Notes under the pieces: generated by a model
What the model saw: only the letters and a program-made list of their open reading frames with translations
Told to the model about the DNA's origin: nothing
The model's database searches: none
Shown: one piece after another, positions 33,989-44,417 of the stretch
Layout: each line of letters opens with the position of its first letter
How positions within the stretch are numbered: position 1 is the stretch's first letter
Program-made: the position numbers and the translations under genes
NCBI RefSeq assembly: GCF_003711515.1
Contig: NW_021167079.1
Span: 7,434,385 to 7,498,384, forward strand
Direction: 5' to 3'
Length of the DNA: 64,000 bases
From: Sodiomyces alkalinus F11
Taxonomy: Eukaryota; Ascomycota; Sordariomycetes; Glomerellales; Plectosphaerellaceae

Positions 33989-35368
33989 TCACGTCGACGG
34001 CGCTGCTGCTTGTTGCGGCGATGCCGACGGCGGATTCGAAGTCGCCGACGCGTTATTCCCCTCCATCTGCAGGAGATTACTGAGATGCTTCAAGTCATCC
34101 CTCGCCCTCGGGTCGCGTTCGTAGATGCTGCGACACACCTCCCACTCCCTCCGCGTCATTTGGTACGCCTGCGGCAGCAGGAACTGAACCGTCGGACAAT
34201 TGATGAACGGGCCCAGGACCTCGCGGGCGATGTTCTCGCCCAGGTCCCGCCGTCTCTGGAAATCTTCGTCCTGTGTTGCCGTTGGCCTAGCCGCATACCC
34301 GTGGGGTGGTTGGTTCGGCGGGACGACCTGATGGGCTCCTTGTGTCGGGTGCCCGTTCTGTGTCGGGGGAAAGGAGGCCGGCGAGTATTGTTGTTGTTGT
34401 TGTTGTTGTTGCTGCTGCTGATGCGGGCTCTGCGCCACCGTCGGCGAGAAAGCCGGGCCCGACACCGACGTATGGCGCGAAGCGTACCCTGCTGGTGCTG
34501 CTGCTGATGCTGCGGCGGCGGCGGCGCTGGTAGGGGTCGGCGTGTTCGCCACCGACGACGACGGCGTGCTGACGGACCGTCGCGCTTCGAGCGGGGTGGC
34601 GTTGCGGTACACGAACACGGCGAGCAGGATGGGTTCCGTGCGCTTGTGCGGCACCAGGTTGTCGGCGAAGTTGAGCAGGAACTCGGGCATCCCGCCCTCT
34701 CCCGCCGGCACGGGCACGAGGTACGTGTCCCTGACGTTGCCGACGCCCTTGTCCCCCACCACGGCGTACCGCTTCTTCGAGGTGAAGTAGTCGAAGAGCC
34801 TGAGAAAGTCGGGCCTCCCGTCTTCGGAGGCGGGAGACAGGGAGACCACGACGACGTCGGTGTTATCGGCGTAGCGCAGGCCACAGAGGTACTCGATGGC
34901 TTTTTGCTCGTCGATCCGTCCGGCGACCGTCATGCGCTTCGGGATCAGCTTGTACCACGGTAGGTGGATGGTGTTGGAGAGGTTGGCGCCCGCCGCCCAT
35001 CGAGCCGTCGCCTGGAAATCGGCAATTGTGTTCATGGCCATGCTGCCTCTCCAGACCACGTCTGGGTCTGTCTCTTCCGTGGGGGAGTAGGGCGGCGAGT
35101 CGGTGTCGTCTTGCAGGAGCCGGTCCACGTCGGCGTCGACCGTAGGGGCGTCGGAGTGGCCGCGGCCGACTTGCGCTGAAGCGCGCCGCTCACCGCCTGC
35201 CGCTGGGGACTTGACGCTGGAGAAGACTTTGTTGATATCAAAGTCGGTGTGTTGTCTGGGCGAATTTTGCTGCTGCCGCTGGACGCTGCCACCACGCGTG
35301 TCGACACGAAGGGGGGGCTGCCGTTGCTGCGAAGGAACTTCTACCGAAGTCTGCCGTTGCTGCCCTTG

Positions 35369-35400
<32 letters not shown>

Positions 35401-36884
35401 CCTGCTGTGCCGAGCGGGCCGAATCCGTCTCGTCATCTCGTCCACTCGGCTGACGGATAATTGTCGGACCCGATTCCGATTCCTCGACCTGATTATTATC
35501 ATCCTCGTCCTCGACGAGTTCCTCGCCCTTATGCGTCCTTCGCACGCGGGGTCCCTCTTCCGTAACCAGAATCGACTGCTTCTCCGACTTGGCTCGCAAC
35601 TCGGCATTGAGCCGTTGTTGCTCCTTCGTCGCCAGCTGATCGGTCGTCATGACGGCCAGCATAGGCGGCGTGAGTGTCGACTTGAACAGTCGGACGCTGA
35701 GCTCGGCGTTGGTCTTGAGGTTCGCCACCAATGCCCTGCATCGCACCGCGTACTGGTTAGGATCGGGGTGCGTGTCCCGGACGGCTCGCTCGATCTGTAT
35801 GGCCCATTCCTCCGACTTTTCTGCCGCCGAAACATCCTTCGGAAGGGTCACCAGCTTGTTCTTGATGGCAGCGGCGAACCCTACGGCGATGGATCTCTGG
35901 ATAGCGTGGGCCGTGGTCTGTGTCGCAGAGTTGGGAATGTCGGCAATCTTTGCGGGCAGATCGGACGGAGGGGCATAGTCGACTCGTCTGGGTTCGACGT
36001 CTGATATCTTTCGGATCTTTTGCGCGGGACCCTATGAGAGCGAAAGTGTCAGTAAGAAAGAGAGAGAGAGAGAGAGAGAGAAAAAAAAAAAAAGAAAAAA
36101 AAAAGAAAGAAAAAAAAAAAAAAAAAAAAAGAACAGGTCGATGGAAAGTTGGGTTGCTTACCTTGACATCTCTCTCCGCGTCATCCTGTGACTTGCGCTT
36201 TCCTGTCGCGCCAGGCTTCCCCGTCTCCTTCTTCACCTGTTTCTCCTTTTGCTTGCCGCTAGATTCCGGAGCAGGCGACTCATCCCCCTTGACACTACCA
36301 CTCTGCGACGCGTCGTCCTTGGTCTCATGCGACACCTTGGCCGGCCGGCCCGGCTTCTTCCTCTTCTTCTTCTTCTCGGCCAGTGACTCCTCGTACTTCT
36401 TCCGGCGCTCTTCCCAGGGGTGTTCGCCCCTGGCGATGGCGGCGAGGAGCTCCTTGTGGTCCTGCGGGGAGCACTTTTCGCAGTAGTAGTGCTTGGGAAG
36501 GTCTTCGGTAAATACGCTCATGCCCATGCACACGTTGTGCTGCCAGGCGCCGCACTTGTCGCAGGCGATCCACGGCTCCTCCGACTCGCCGTCCTGTTCG
36601 GTCGCGCCGCAGACACAGCGGATGACCTCCTCGGGCTCCTGTTCGCGCTGCTTCTTCTTGCGGCCTCGTTTCTTGGGCGGTTCGAGCGGTTGGTCGTCGA
36701 ATGCTTTCGTGTGCTGACCCTTAGTCGCTCGCACGGAGCGGCGCGGTTCTGGTTCTGTGGAGAAAATCGCAAGTAAGCATCATGGTCGGGGGACGAAGTT
36801 CAGGATTAAAACGCCGCGGTGGTTGACCGTGTGGTGGCCAACCAACATCATGCGTGTCCTTGCGACAAAGCACTTACCTGACAT
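33989..36884 (-). CDS. BYE1: BYE1-type transcription factor: PHD finger, TFIIS central domain, SPOC domain
   Basis: Exons 36878-36884, 36162-36754 and 33989-36031 encode 880 residues. The first exon is only 7 nt (ATGTCAG), read from the conserved start MSEPEPRRSVRATKG. A PHD finger occupies about residues 47-100 (CVCGATEQ, CDKCGAWQHNVC, YYCEKC) and should bind methylated H3K4. The TFIIS central domain is at about 240-345 (WAIQIERAVRDTHPD ... CRALVANLKTN), which docks on RNA polymerase II. A SPOC domain lies at about 510-650 (VVWRGSMAMNTIADFQATAR, IPKRMTVAGRI). Two poly-Gln tracts flank Ser/Ala-rich linkers. Yeast Bye1 has the same order of domains and modulates elongation on active genes. The second intron carries an 80-nt GA/A simple tract, which on the coding strand is a long polypyrimidine run. 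Confidence 0.93.
34387..34419 (-). repeat. Poly-Gln (CAA/CAG) tract in BYE1
   Basis: Eleven consecutive Gln codons, mixed CAG and CAA, lie in the linker after the SPOC domain. The mixed codons suggest moderate age and some stability. Confidence 0.85.
35371..35397 (-). repeat. Poly-Gln (pure CAG) tract in BYE1
   Basis: Nine Gln codons, essentially pure CAG, lie between the TFIIS-like and SPOC domains. Purity makes length variation between isolates likely. Confidence 0.8.
36052..36131. repeat. (GA)n/poly-A simple tract in BYE1 intron 2
   Basis: About 80 nt of GA dinucleotide followed by A-rich sequence within intron 36032-36161. On the transcribed sense it reads as a polypyrimidine tract near the 3' splice site. 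Confidence 0.85.
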
Positions 36885-37829
36885 TGTGACGTTTAAACGG
36901 TGACACGACAAATACGACTCGACGGCAGCGATTTTTATGCTCTCTGATAGCCCTCTGATAGCCCTCTGATAGCTCTACAATGGCCTACGATTTCAATGGA
37001 GTGGCTGTATTTTTTTTCCTGCGCCAAATGGCAAGAAAAAGAATTGATCCTTCCCAATAACCAACGATGCAGACAGAGAGAGAGAAGAGAAGAGAGGTAG
37101 CGTGTCGAGTAAAGTCGCGTGAAGCAGGAGAGCTCTACCTAGGTAGATATAGGTCGATGTGTTTGGATTATGTTTGCTTCTTGAGAGCTGTGCGGGACGG
37201 ACACGTGCTTTAGCCGTGATCAAGATTCTCCATGTATCCGAAGCACTTTGTGGTCGCAAAAGGTTGCATGAGATGGAGGAGGAAAAGGAAAAGCACGTTG
37301 CGTCAGGGAGATGGGAAGTGGAGGTTTATAGTGGAGGTTTGTTGTGGGTGGGAGGTGGGAGGTCACACCCACGTTCGACTGAAACTCTACTCTATCCGGA
37401 AGCGGGGTTACGTAAGATCCATCTTGGTCACGTGTGGTGTTCTGCACAGACCATCAGATGCCATGATTCGGCAGTGTTGAGTCGTTGGTAAGGTCGGAGG
37501 ATGTACTAGTACTTAAAGCCAGGTTGAAGTACTTCGCAGGGCTCCAATATCTGACCCCATTTAGGTACCGTGATGACGCTAGAAGGTTTAGGTACATTAT
37601 TAGCTACATTACCTGCCCTTCAACCTCAGTCAAGCTGCGGATACGCGTGCATCGATTGCCTGGAGCTACTCCGTACGAGCTTCAAACAGCTTTCTCACCT
37701 CTGTGCATACGATCAAAGAACGAGTTTTCTCATCCATCAGAGCTGAACTGCGGTCGCCTTTTACCTGGACACTACGAGACACTCACTCTTCATCCACACT
37801 TCGTCTTTCCCCGTCAGCTACCTTCCATC
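36885..37829. promoter_or_regulatory. Divergent promoter region BYE1 / PRE9
   Basis: 945 nt containing the promoters of both genes. Three tandem copies of an 11-bp unit (CCCTCTGATAG) lie at 36940-36972, within the BYE1 leader or promoter. GA-rich sequence occurs at 37071-37096. No proteasome-type PACE element was found on the PRE9 side. Confidence 0.45.
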
Positions 37830-38860
37830 ATGTCCAGGCGCTACGATTCACGGGTGAGCCATCAACCAAACAAACCCCTTCACCCCCTCGTTGGCCCTGC
37901 TACCGAAAGCCTCGAGTTGATGCACATACTGACCATCGCCACGTTCTTTCACTGCGCAGACAACCATCTTCTCCCCTGAGGGACGTCTGTACCAAGTCGA
38001 GTACGCTCTCGAGGCTATTTCCCACGCGGGCACAGCAATTGGTATCCTAGCCCAAGATGGCATCGTCCTCGCCGCCGAGAGGAAGGTCACCTCCAAGTTG
38101 TTGGAGCAAGACACGTCAGCGGAGAAGCTCTACACTGTCAACGAGTGCGTTATTTGGGCCCCTATCTTCGAGCGGATCGTGTATAGAAAGAATATCGGTG
38201 GATACTGACTCCTCGCCCCATCGCAAAGCAACATGATTTGCGCCGTAGCAGGCATGACGGCCGATGCCAACATCCTCATCAACTACGCACGCCAGGCCGC
38301 CCAGCGCTACCTCCTCACCTACAACGAAGACATCCCCTGCGAGCAGCTCGTGCGGAGACTGTGCGACCTGAAACAGTCCTACACACAACACGGCGGTCTC
38401 AGGCCGTTCGGCGTCTCCTTCATTTACGCCGGCTGGGATCCCAAGCGGCAGTTTCAGCTGTACCAGAGCAATCCCTCTGGCAACTACGGCGGGTGGAAGG
38501 CAACGGCCATGGGCGCCAACCGGGCGAGCGCCGAGAGCTTGTTGAAGCAGGACTTCAAGGAGGACTGCAATCTCAAGGATGCGTGTGGTCTCGCCGTCAA
38601 GGTGCTTAGCAAGACGATGGACTCTACCAAGCTCAATGCGGAGAAGCGTAAGTTGACCCATGACCGACCTTCTAAACGTTCGGGTTTGTTTCGCCAACAT
38701 ACGCAAACATACTGACTTGTCGTTCTTTCTAGTTGAATTCGCCACGGTTGGTCAGACGAGCGACGGCAAGATTTACCACCGGCTATGGAGCGCCGACGAG
38801 ATCAAGCAGTTGCTGAAGGAGCATGACCTTGCCAAGGACGAGACCACGGAGGACAAGTAA
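37830..38860 (+). CDS. PRE9: 20S proteasome alpha subunit (PRE9 / PSMA4 type)
   Basis: Four exons, 37830-37853, 37960-38144, 38229-38647 and 38733-38860, encode 251 residues. The product starts [27 protein letters not shown], the alpha-subunit N-terminal signature that gates the 20S core. It continues with [39 protein letters not shown], and [17 protein letters not shown], then [18 protein letters not shown]. These match the yeast alpha-3 (Pre9) and human PSMA4 subfamily rather than the other alpha paralogs. The C terminus is acidic ([10 protein letters not shown]). The introns have phases 0, 2 and 1, with donors GTGAGC, GTGCGT and GTAAGT. As an alpha subunit it is non-catalytic. Confidence 0.96.
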
Positions 38861-39184
38861 AAGCGACGGGCGCACCTGATGGATGAATTTTCGTGAAGAG
38901 GAAGTTAAAGGACACTAGAAGTCTGCTAGGGACAGTGTACAAATACAAATACCAATCAATACATGCGACGAACGGCTGATGCCATGCCCGCCATTTATTT
39001 CGCATATTGTTCCAATAAAGTGCAGTGAAGGCCCAGGTCCATGTCCTAGGGGCTAACCACAACACAACCATGGCTATAATTCTAATTGGCCGTCATATCC
39101 AACGACAAAAGATGCAACCTTCGGTGCATCTGGAGTATTCCAACAGAGGAAGGCAATCGTTTCACCGGATCTAGACCTTAATTG
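38861..39184. other. Convergent intergenic region
   Basis: 324 nt between the 3' ends of PRE9 and the lipid phosphatase gene. No gene or repeat was seen. Confidence 0.45.
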
Positions 39185-40396
39185 TCAGAGTTCTTCTAGT
39201 TGGATTCGGTTCATCGGAGCGCGTACATTTCCACGAGACGTCCCCCCTTCCTCCTCGTCTCTTAGTCGAGTCCAGCTCGGTTTCGTGTCGGACCCAGGAT
39301 ACGGGTAAGGCTCGTCGCAATCCCTAGCTGTCAGTCGCGGCCAGTGGCGCCTATAGCTCCAATACGCGACGGTGTAGCCCAGCAGGGAGCCCACGCAGAC
39401 GTCGTACACGTCGTGCCTGTAATCCTCGCAGCGGCTAATGGCGATCAGGGCGGCCCCTAACAAGGGCACGAGACACACGAGCGCACGGCTGAGGTCCCGC
39501 CCTCCCGCCTCGTGGCGGAAGACGTGCAGCTGGCCGGCGAAGAAGAGGCTGAGGAAGCCGAGACCCGCAAAGGCGAAGGAAGAATGGCCGGAAGGGAAGG
39601 ACCGCCACCCGTCGTGGAGACGGTGGTGTTCGGTCTCGGTGCAGACGTCGGAGGTGACGAGGACGCCGGCTGGGGTGTCTTCCTGGGGCATGCAGCGGGC
39701 GATGAGGTCGGGGCGGGGCCGGCCCACGGCGTTCTTGATGACGTCGGTGAGGAAGGAGGCAGTGACGAGGGCGACGGCGAAGCAGAGGTAGGTGACTTCG
39801 TGTTTGTGGCGGCTGGCTTTTGTCATGGTGTTGTAGGCGATCATGATGCCCAGGGGGATGAAGAGGGCGTAGACGAAGTTCATGACTGCGGAGAGAGGTA
39901 AGTGAACGACCGACGACCGACGACCGTGACTGACGATCGGCGTCCGAGATTCGACGACCAAGGGTTTGGATGAAAGGTTCAAAAAAACGGCAGGAGACGA
40001 GAAACGTACGGACGGAGACTCGTTCGACTTCGGCATGAGGATACATAATCCGTAGGTCGTCAATGACAAACATCCGGTGGAACGGTTCCACGAAGAGGAT
40101 AATCTACAACCTTGACCATCAACAATGTCGTGCGAGGCGGGAAAGATTGATTGATTGCATGAATCAAACCGGTTCGTTCACTGACCAAGATGTATCCGAA
40201 CAGGAGCACGAGAAATCCCAAATAATCAGGAGCATGAGAACGCTGCGGGCGCTGTCAGGCAAGGACGTTCCGAATACCAGTGGGTGGTGGCACGAAAGGC
40301 TCAAACGGCCGGCTCATCGCATACTTTCCAGAACCTGGCCAGAGCAGGCAAGAAACCCGATGCCTCGCGGCTGGGGCTGCCCCTATTTGGCGTCAT
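39185..40396 (-). CDS. PAP2-family lipid phosphatase (DPP1/LPP type)
   Basis: Four exons, 40325-40396, 40186-40242, 40010-40103 and 39185-39885, encode 307 residues. PAP2 lipid phosphatases dephosphorylate phosphatidate, lysophosphatidate or diacylglycerol pyrophosphate in ER, Golgi or vacuole membranes. The three catalytic motifs are clear: KNAVGRPRP (C1), SFPSGHSSF (C2) and SRCEDYRHDVYD (C3, nucleophilic His). The N-terminal TM is built from exons 2 and 3 (DYLGFLVLLFGYIL, then IILFVEPFHRMFVIDD), followed by IMYPHAEVERVSV, typical of fungal LPP/DPP1. Further TMs include NFVYALFIPLGIMIAYN and ALVCLVPLLGAALIAIS. The first three exons are short (72, 57 and 94 nt) and single-exon prediction would miss them. 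The tail is hydrophilic. Yeast Dpp1 is the best functional guess, but LPP1-type activity cannot be excluded. Confidence 0.9.
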
Positions 40397-40906
40397 TGTT
40401 TATATCGGGTTGAAGCTCCAAGATCCGAGATGGGTTGGGTGTGCGTGACGGGTGACGGGCGACGGGTGACGGGTGACGTGACGCGGAGCGTTGGACCTTA
40501 GGTGGCAAAGGTAGACAAATACTCTGCGGGTTCGCCAGAAAGAGACATCACGAGGTAAAGGCTCGCGATGTACGGACTAAAATCAATACCCAGAGCACAG
40601 ATCTCAAATTATCCATGACCTCCCTCTTGGACTGGTGAATCAGAGCTTCGTCGTTCCGCTCCCTTAATTGGACTTATGCGGATGGTATCTTATCGCAGTC
40701 TGACTGTTCTTATCTCTACCTTACCCTATGACACGGCCGAGGTTTCTCCGAACCTGGTACCTAGGTACTTTGAAGCCGAGTCGCATCATTCTGCATCGTA
40801 TTGGGAAGCTTCAGGTCCAGATCAACCCTCGTGGAATCAACATCAACACCTTGGACAAACCCACCAGTCTGGCCGGTCACCGATATATCAGACAAGAGTG
40901 AAAGAG
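40397..40906. promoter_or_regulatory. Divergent promoter region lipid phosphatase / WW-FF gene
   Basis: 510 nt. A 7-bp direct repeat TGACGGG occurs in five near-copies at 40446-40478 and ends in TGACGTGACG, which contains a CRE/UPRE-like bZIP core. An exact GGTGGCAAA (PACE/Rpn4-type word of yeasts) lies at 40501-40509. The functional status of either is unknown. Confidence 0.5.
40446..40483. repeat. TGACGGG tandem repeat ending in TGACGTGACG
   Basis: Five near-copies of a 7-bp unit followed by TGACGTGACG. The TGACG half-sites are bZIP-like; regulation of the lipid phosphatase or the WW/FF gene is possible but unproven. Confidence 0.6.
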
Positions 40907-42688
40907 ATGCTCAAGTCGACATACAAAGGCTCGGCCAATGCTGCCAATCCGCCGCCACTCCCCCCAGGATGGACTGAACATATGGCACCCACAGGCCACA
41001 AATACTATTACCACGCCGAATCGAAACAGTCGACCTACACGAGACCAGGCCTTCCCGTTCCTGCCCCGACCCCGCCACAAGATGCCTCTGCAAGCTTCTA
41101 CCAGTACTCTGCCGTGCCGAACCTATCGGATCCGCGTGTCGCCAATGCCTATCTCGCCCAGTTGAACGCACAGAACCGACCCGCGCAAGGATCCCATAGG
41201 GGAGGCCGCGGTGGCGGCGATTCTCGTCCTCGCCCGCAGCCCGTGGATAAACCGCGATCCAAGGTTGCGATACCGGGGTGCGAGCCTTGGATTCTGGTCT
41301 ACACCAGGTGTGACCGACGGTTCGTGTACAACCCGGTGAAGAATACTAGCTACTGGCGAATACCCGAGAAGCTCATGGCGGGCATCTTGGAATTGGATAA
41401 AGCGAGATTACGGGAAAAGGCCATGTCGGAAGGGCCAGATCAGAAGGAGAATGACAAGAACAAGGAGAAGGAGAAGGAGAAGGGTGAAGATACAGCTGCG
41501 GCAGCGTCCGAATCGGGCAGCAGGTTGCAGAGCCTGGGCCTAGAAGAAGCCGACCGCGATCAAGCCGATGACAGTTCCGAGTATGAAGAAGTCGAGGTGA
41601 CGGATGACGAGGCGGACGGCGACGAGGCCCGTGAGGACGACAACAACGATGACGAGCACCCCTCCAAACGACAACGAACCGAAGAACCCGTCGAGTTTAG
41701 CGAGGCCGATATTGCCTTTCAACTACAAGCCATGGGCGAGCAGTACGGCCTAGACCCAGGCGAATACGACGACGGAAACAGGGACGAATGGCCCGAAGGC
41801 GCAGAGGGCGTACGGTTCTCCGAGGAAGACGCGCGGGCCTTGTTCAGGGACCTTCTGGACGACTTCAACATCAACCCTTACAACGCCTGGGAGAAGCTGA
41901 TCGAGGACGGCCGCATCATCGACGACCCGCGCTACACCGTCCTCAACACCATGAAGGCGCGCAAGGAGGTCTGGCAGGATTGGTCCAAGGACAAGATCAA
42001 GGAGATCAGAGAGCGGCGCGCCAAGGAGGAGAAGAAGGACCCGCGCCTCGCCTACATGGCCCTGCTCCACGAGAAGGCCTCCCCCAAGCTCTTCTGGGCC
42101 GAGTTCAAGCGGAGGTACCGGAAAGAACCCGCCATCGCGGACCCGCACCTCAAGGACAAGGATAGGGAGAAGTGGTACCGCGAACACGTCAACCGCCTCA
42201 AGATGCCCCAGGCGACGCTCAAGGCCGATCTGGCTGCGCTCTTGAAGTCCTTGCCGCCGTCGCTGCTGAACAACAAGACTAGGCTCGACCAGCTCCCGAC
42301 GCAGCTGCTCGTGGACATGCGGTACATTTCCCTCCCGGCCGCCGTCAGGGACCCGTTGATCGAGACGTACATACGAACCCTCGGTCCTCCTCCTGATGGG
42401 GCCGGTGGTGGTGGTGCTGGCGGTGAGGAAGAAGACGAGGCCTCTCGGAAAGCACGGGAAGCCAAGGAGCGGCGAGAAAGGGCGCTGAGAGAACACGAAA
42501 GGAATGTGGCGGAGCAGAAGAAACGACAACAGCGGAGTCTCGAGATGGGGCGAGCGAGATTACGAGAGGAACAGAGGGAAATTGAACGGGCGATGCAGGT
42601 GGGCAAGGAAGGGTTGCAGTCCCCACTGGCGGCACTGCGGGAAAAGGAAAAGGAAAAGGAAAGGGATCTAGAAGGCGGCGCATCCTAA
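40907..42688 (+). CDS. WW- and FF-domain protein (TCERG1/URN1/Prp40-related)
   Basis: A single exon of 593 residues from the ATG at 40907. The frame stays open to an ATG at 40676, but the extra 77 residues look like leader. WW domain 1 lies at about residues 15-47 (PPPLPPGWTEHMAPTGHKYY). A second WW-like segment at about 115-148 (EPWILVYTRCDRRFVYNP) has the second Trp displaced. Two FF domains follow: FSEEDARALFRDLLDDFNIN with DPRYTVLNTMKARKEVW, and LAYMALLHEKASPKLFWAEF with EKWYREHVNRL. A third FF-like or PWI-like helix bundle precedes a long charged coiled coil (SRKAREAKERRERALREHER). This WW-FF order is typical of transcription-splicing coupling factors such as TCERG1 and yeast Urn1. It should be nuclear. 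Confidence 0.88.
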   Translation: MLKSTYKGSANAANPPPLPPGWTEHMAPTGHKYYYHAESKQSTYTRPGLPVPAPTPPQDASASFYQYSAVPNLSDPRVANAYLAQLNAQNRPAQGSHRGGRGGGDSRPRPQPVDKPRSKVAIPGCEPWILVYTRCDRRFVYNPVKNTSYWRIPEKLMAGILELDKARLREKAMSEGPDQKENDKNKEKEKEKGEDTAAAASESGSRLQSLGLEEADRDQADDSSEYEEVEVTDDEADGDEAREDDNNDDEHPSKRQRTEEPVEFSEADIAFQLQAMGEQYGLDPGEYDDGNRDEWPEGAEGVRFSEEDARALFRDLLDDFNINPYNAWEKLIEDGRIIDDPRYTVLNTMKARKEVWQDWSKDKIKEIRERRAKEEKKDPRLAYMALLHEKASPKLFWAEFKRRYRKEPAIADPHLKDKDREKWYREHVNRLKMPQATLKADLAALLKSLPPSLLNNKTRLDQLPTQLLVDMRYISLPAAVRDPLIETYIRTLGPPPDGAGGGGAGGEEEDEASRKAREAKERRERALREHERNVAEQKKRQQRSLEMGRARLREEQREIERAMQVGKEGLQSPLAALREKEKEKERDLEGGAS

Positions 42689-42782
42689 TAGCAGTCAAAA
42701 AAGTTGACGCGACGAGATGCAACCTTGTAATTAATTATGCAATCTCAAAATACCCAGGTGTTGACTGATTCCATACGCCTGC

Positions 42783-44417
42783 CTACTCTTCAGCAAAAAG
42801 CCGGTCCGTCTGCTCACTTAGCTTCTCCGTCTGGGCCGCCACCATGGCCGGAGTCTTCTCTCCATCCTCAAACAAATACAAGTCGATCAAATCTGGAGGC
42901 ACCCACTCAAAGTATGGATTCTTGACCTCTACCTCTACCTCAGCCCGTCCCTGTCCCTGTCCCTGTCCCCGTGCTGGGCCTTCCCCAGATCCATCACCAG
43001 CCGTGAGAGCCATTGCGGCAGGACGAAGGCTCTCCTCGCTGGACCAAGCCTTGATGAGCTCGCCAAAATCATTCTGCTCGTCTTGCTCGGGCACGGGTAG
43101 CGGGAGGATCTTCTCCTGCTCGGCCAGCACGACCACCCGGGCCGCGGGAGAAACGTGCCGCGCACTCAGGACGGCGGGGAGGGATCCCATCTTGTTGCTC
43201 ACGGCGCCTTGGGCGTCGATCAGGTCTGCGCCCAGGAGCACGACGTCGACGTCCCTGCCCGCCACGGCGGCCGCGGCGTCCGAATAGAGGGTGAGCTGGA
43301 GAGGAGGTCTTCCGGCCCGGGATCGTTCGTCGGATGATGGCACTTCGCGGACCCCGCTGGCGAGTTTGGAAGCCATAGAGATGCCCTCGAACCGCGGGCG
43401 GGATTCCAGGATCCGGACGTCGAGGTTCCACGTCGCCTCGGCGGAGGCTCTGCGCAGACATTCCAGAATCGTCGAAGAAGACGAAAGCGTGAGGATGCGG
43501 ATGGGGTTGGATGTGGAATTGTCACCTTGACCCATACGCTGGAGAAACGAGGAAAAGGTCCTCCACACGCCGTCGATGGTTTTCGTCCGCTCGTTTGCGT
43601 ACTCGGCTAGGCGTCGAGACACATTCTCCAGGGTATCCTTCGACATGGCGCCGGCGGCAGCAGAAGGCCGGACCTCCTGCTCAATGATGGCAAGCGATCG
43701 GACCAGCACGCTCAGAATTGCGGCACCCATGCTCTCCCGCCCGTTCTTCCAGAGATGCCAGGCCGAGAACCGCACGTTGTACCACCACGTCCCAACATCC
43801 TCGCCCTCGCCCAGAGATACCAACTGCCGGAAGACATCGAGAGCCTTCCCGGCCAGCTGTCTCGCCCCGCTCTCATGATCCTTCTGCAAGACCAGCAGCC
43901 CCTCCCTCAGAATCCTCCCCCGTTCCTCTCCCAGCTCCATCTCGAACCAGACCCTCCGCAAGCTCTTCGCGAGGAACGGAACCCCGCCGAACCCTTCCTC
44001 ATCGGTCACCTCGAACGGGTCGCGCCACTCCCACCCTTCATGCTCCCAATCGAGCTGGATCCGGGCCTCATCCTGCTCGGACTTGAGGCGAAACGCGAAA
44101 GGGTGGACGGTCCATATGCGGCCGACCGACTCGTCCGCGAAGGAGTAGGGCTTCCCCTTGCGGAAGAGGTCGATGTGGGCGGGCGTCAGGGTGGTCTCCT
44201 CGTTGAGCTCGCGCCATACGGTGGCGGTGGGGTTCGCGTCGGTGGCTTCGACGCTGCCGGAGATGGGCGCTAGGCAGTGGCGGTAGGTGCTGACTTTGTC
44301 GCTGCGTCGGAAGAGCGCGACAAGGGGTTTGGAGGAGGGGGGGAACTTGAAGAGGAAGCAGGATGCTACGGAGCGGGAGACGAGGTTGGCTCCGGCTCTG
44401 GTGGGCGGTGTGGGCAT
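42783..44417 (-). CDS. Nudix domain fused to eIF2B/R15P-isomerase-like domain
   Basis: A single exon of 544 residues. About residues 1-180 form a Nudix-type domain (VALFRRSDKVSTYRHCLAPI, then a Nudix-box-like GSVEATDANP with WRELNEETTL). The REx2EE acid cluster is kept, but the Gly after it is Thr and spacing is loose, so hydrolase activity is uncertain. Residues about 225-540 match the eIF2B alpha/beta/delta and ribose-1,5-bisphosphate isomerase fold: IRILTLSSSSTILECLRRA, VRILESRPRFEG, LTLYSDAAAA, VDVVLLGADLI, then SNKMGS and ending PYFEWVPPDLIDLYLFEDG. This eIF2B-like part may be a sugar-phosphate isomerase or a regulatory subunit relative. The two-domain fusion is the interesting point; the gene lies convergent to the WW/FF gene with only 94 nt between. 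Confidence 0.82.
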   Translation of the reverse strand: MPTPPTRAGANLVSRSVASCFLFKFPPSSKPLVALFRRSDKVSTYRHCLAPISGSVEATDANPTATVWRELNEETTLTPAHIDLFRKGKPYSFADESVGRIWTVHPFAFRLKSEQDEARIQLDWEHEGWEWRDPFEVTDEEGFGGVPFLAKSLRRVWFEMELGEERGRILREGLLVLQKDHESGARQLAGKALDVFRQLVSLGEGEDVGTWWYNVRFSAWHLWKNGRESMGAAILSVLVRSLAIIEQEVRPSAAAGAMSKDTLENVSRRLAEYANERTKTIDGVWRTFSSFLQRMGQGDNSTSNPIRILTLSSSSTILECLRRASAEATWNLDVRILESRPRFEGISMASKLASGVREVPSSDERSRAGRPPLQLTLYSDAAAAVAGRDVDVVLLGADLIDAQGAVSNKMGSLPAVLSARHVSPAARVVVLAEQEKILPLPVPEQDEQNDFGELIKAWSSEESLRPAAMALTAGDGSGEGPARGQGQGQGRAEVEVEVKNPYFEWVPPDLIDLYLFEDGEKTPAMVAAQTEKLSEQTDRLFAEE

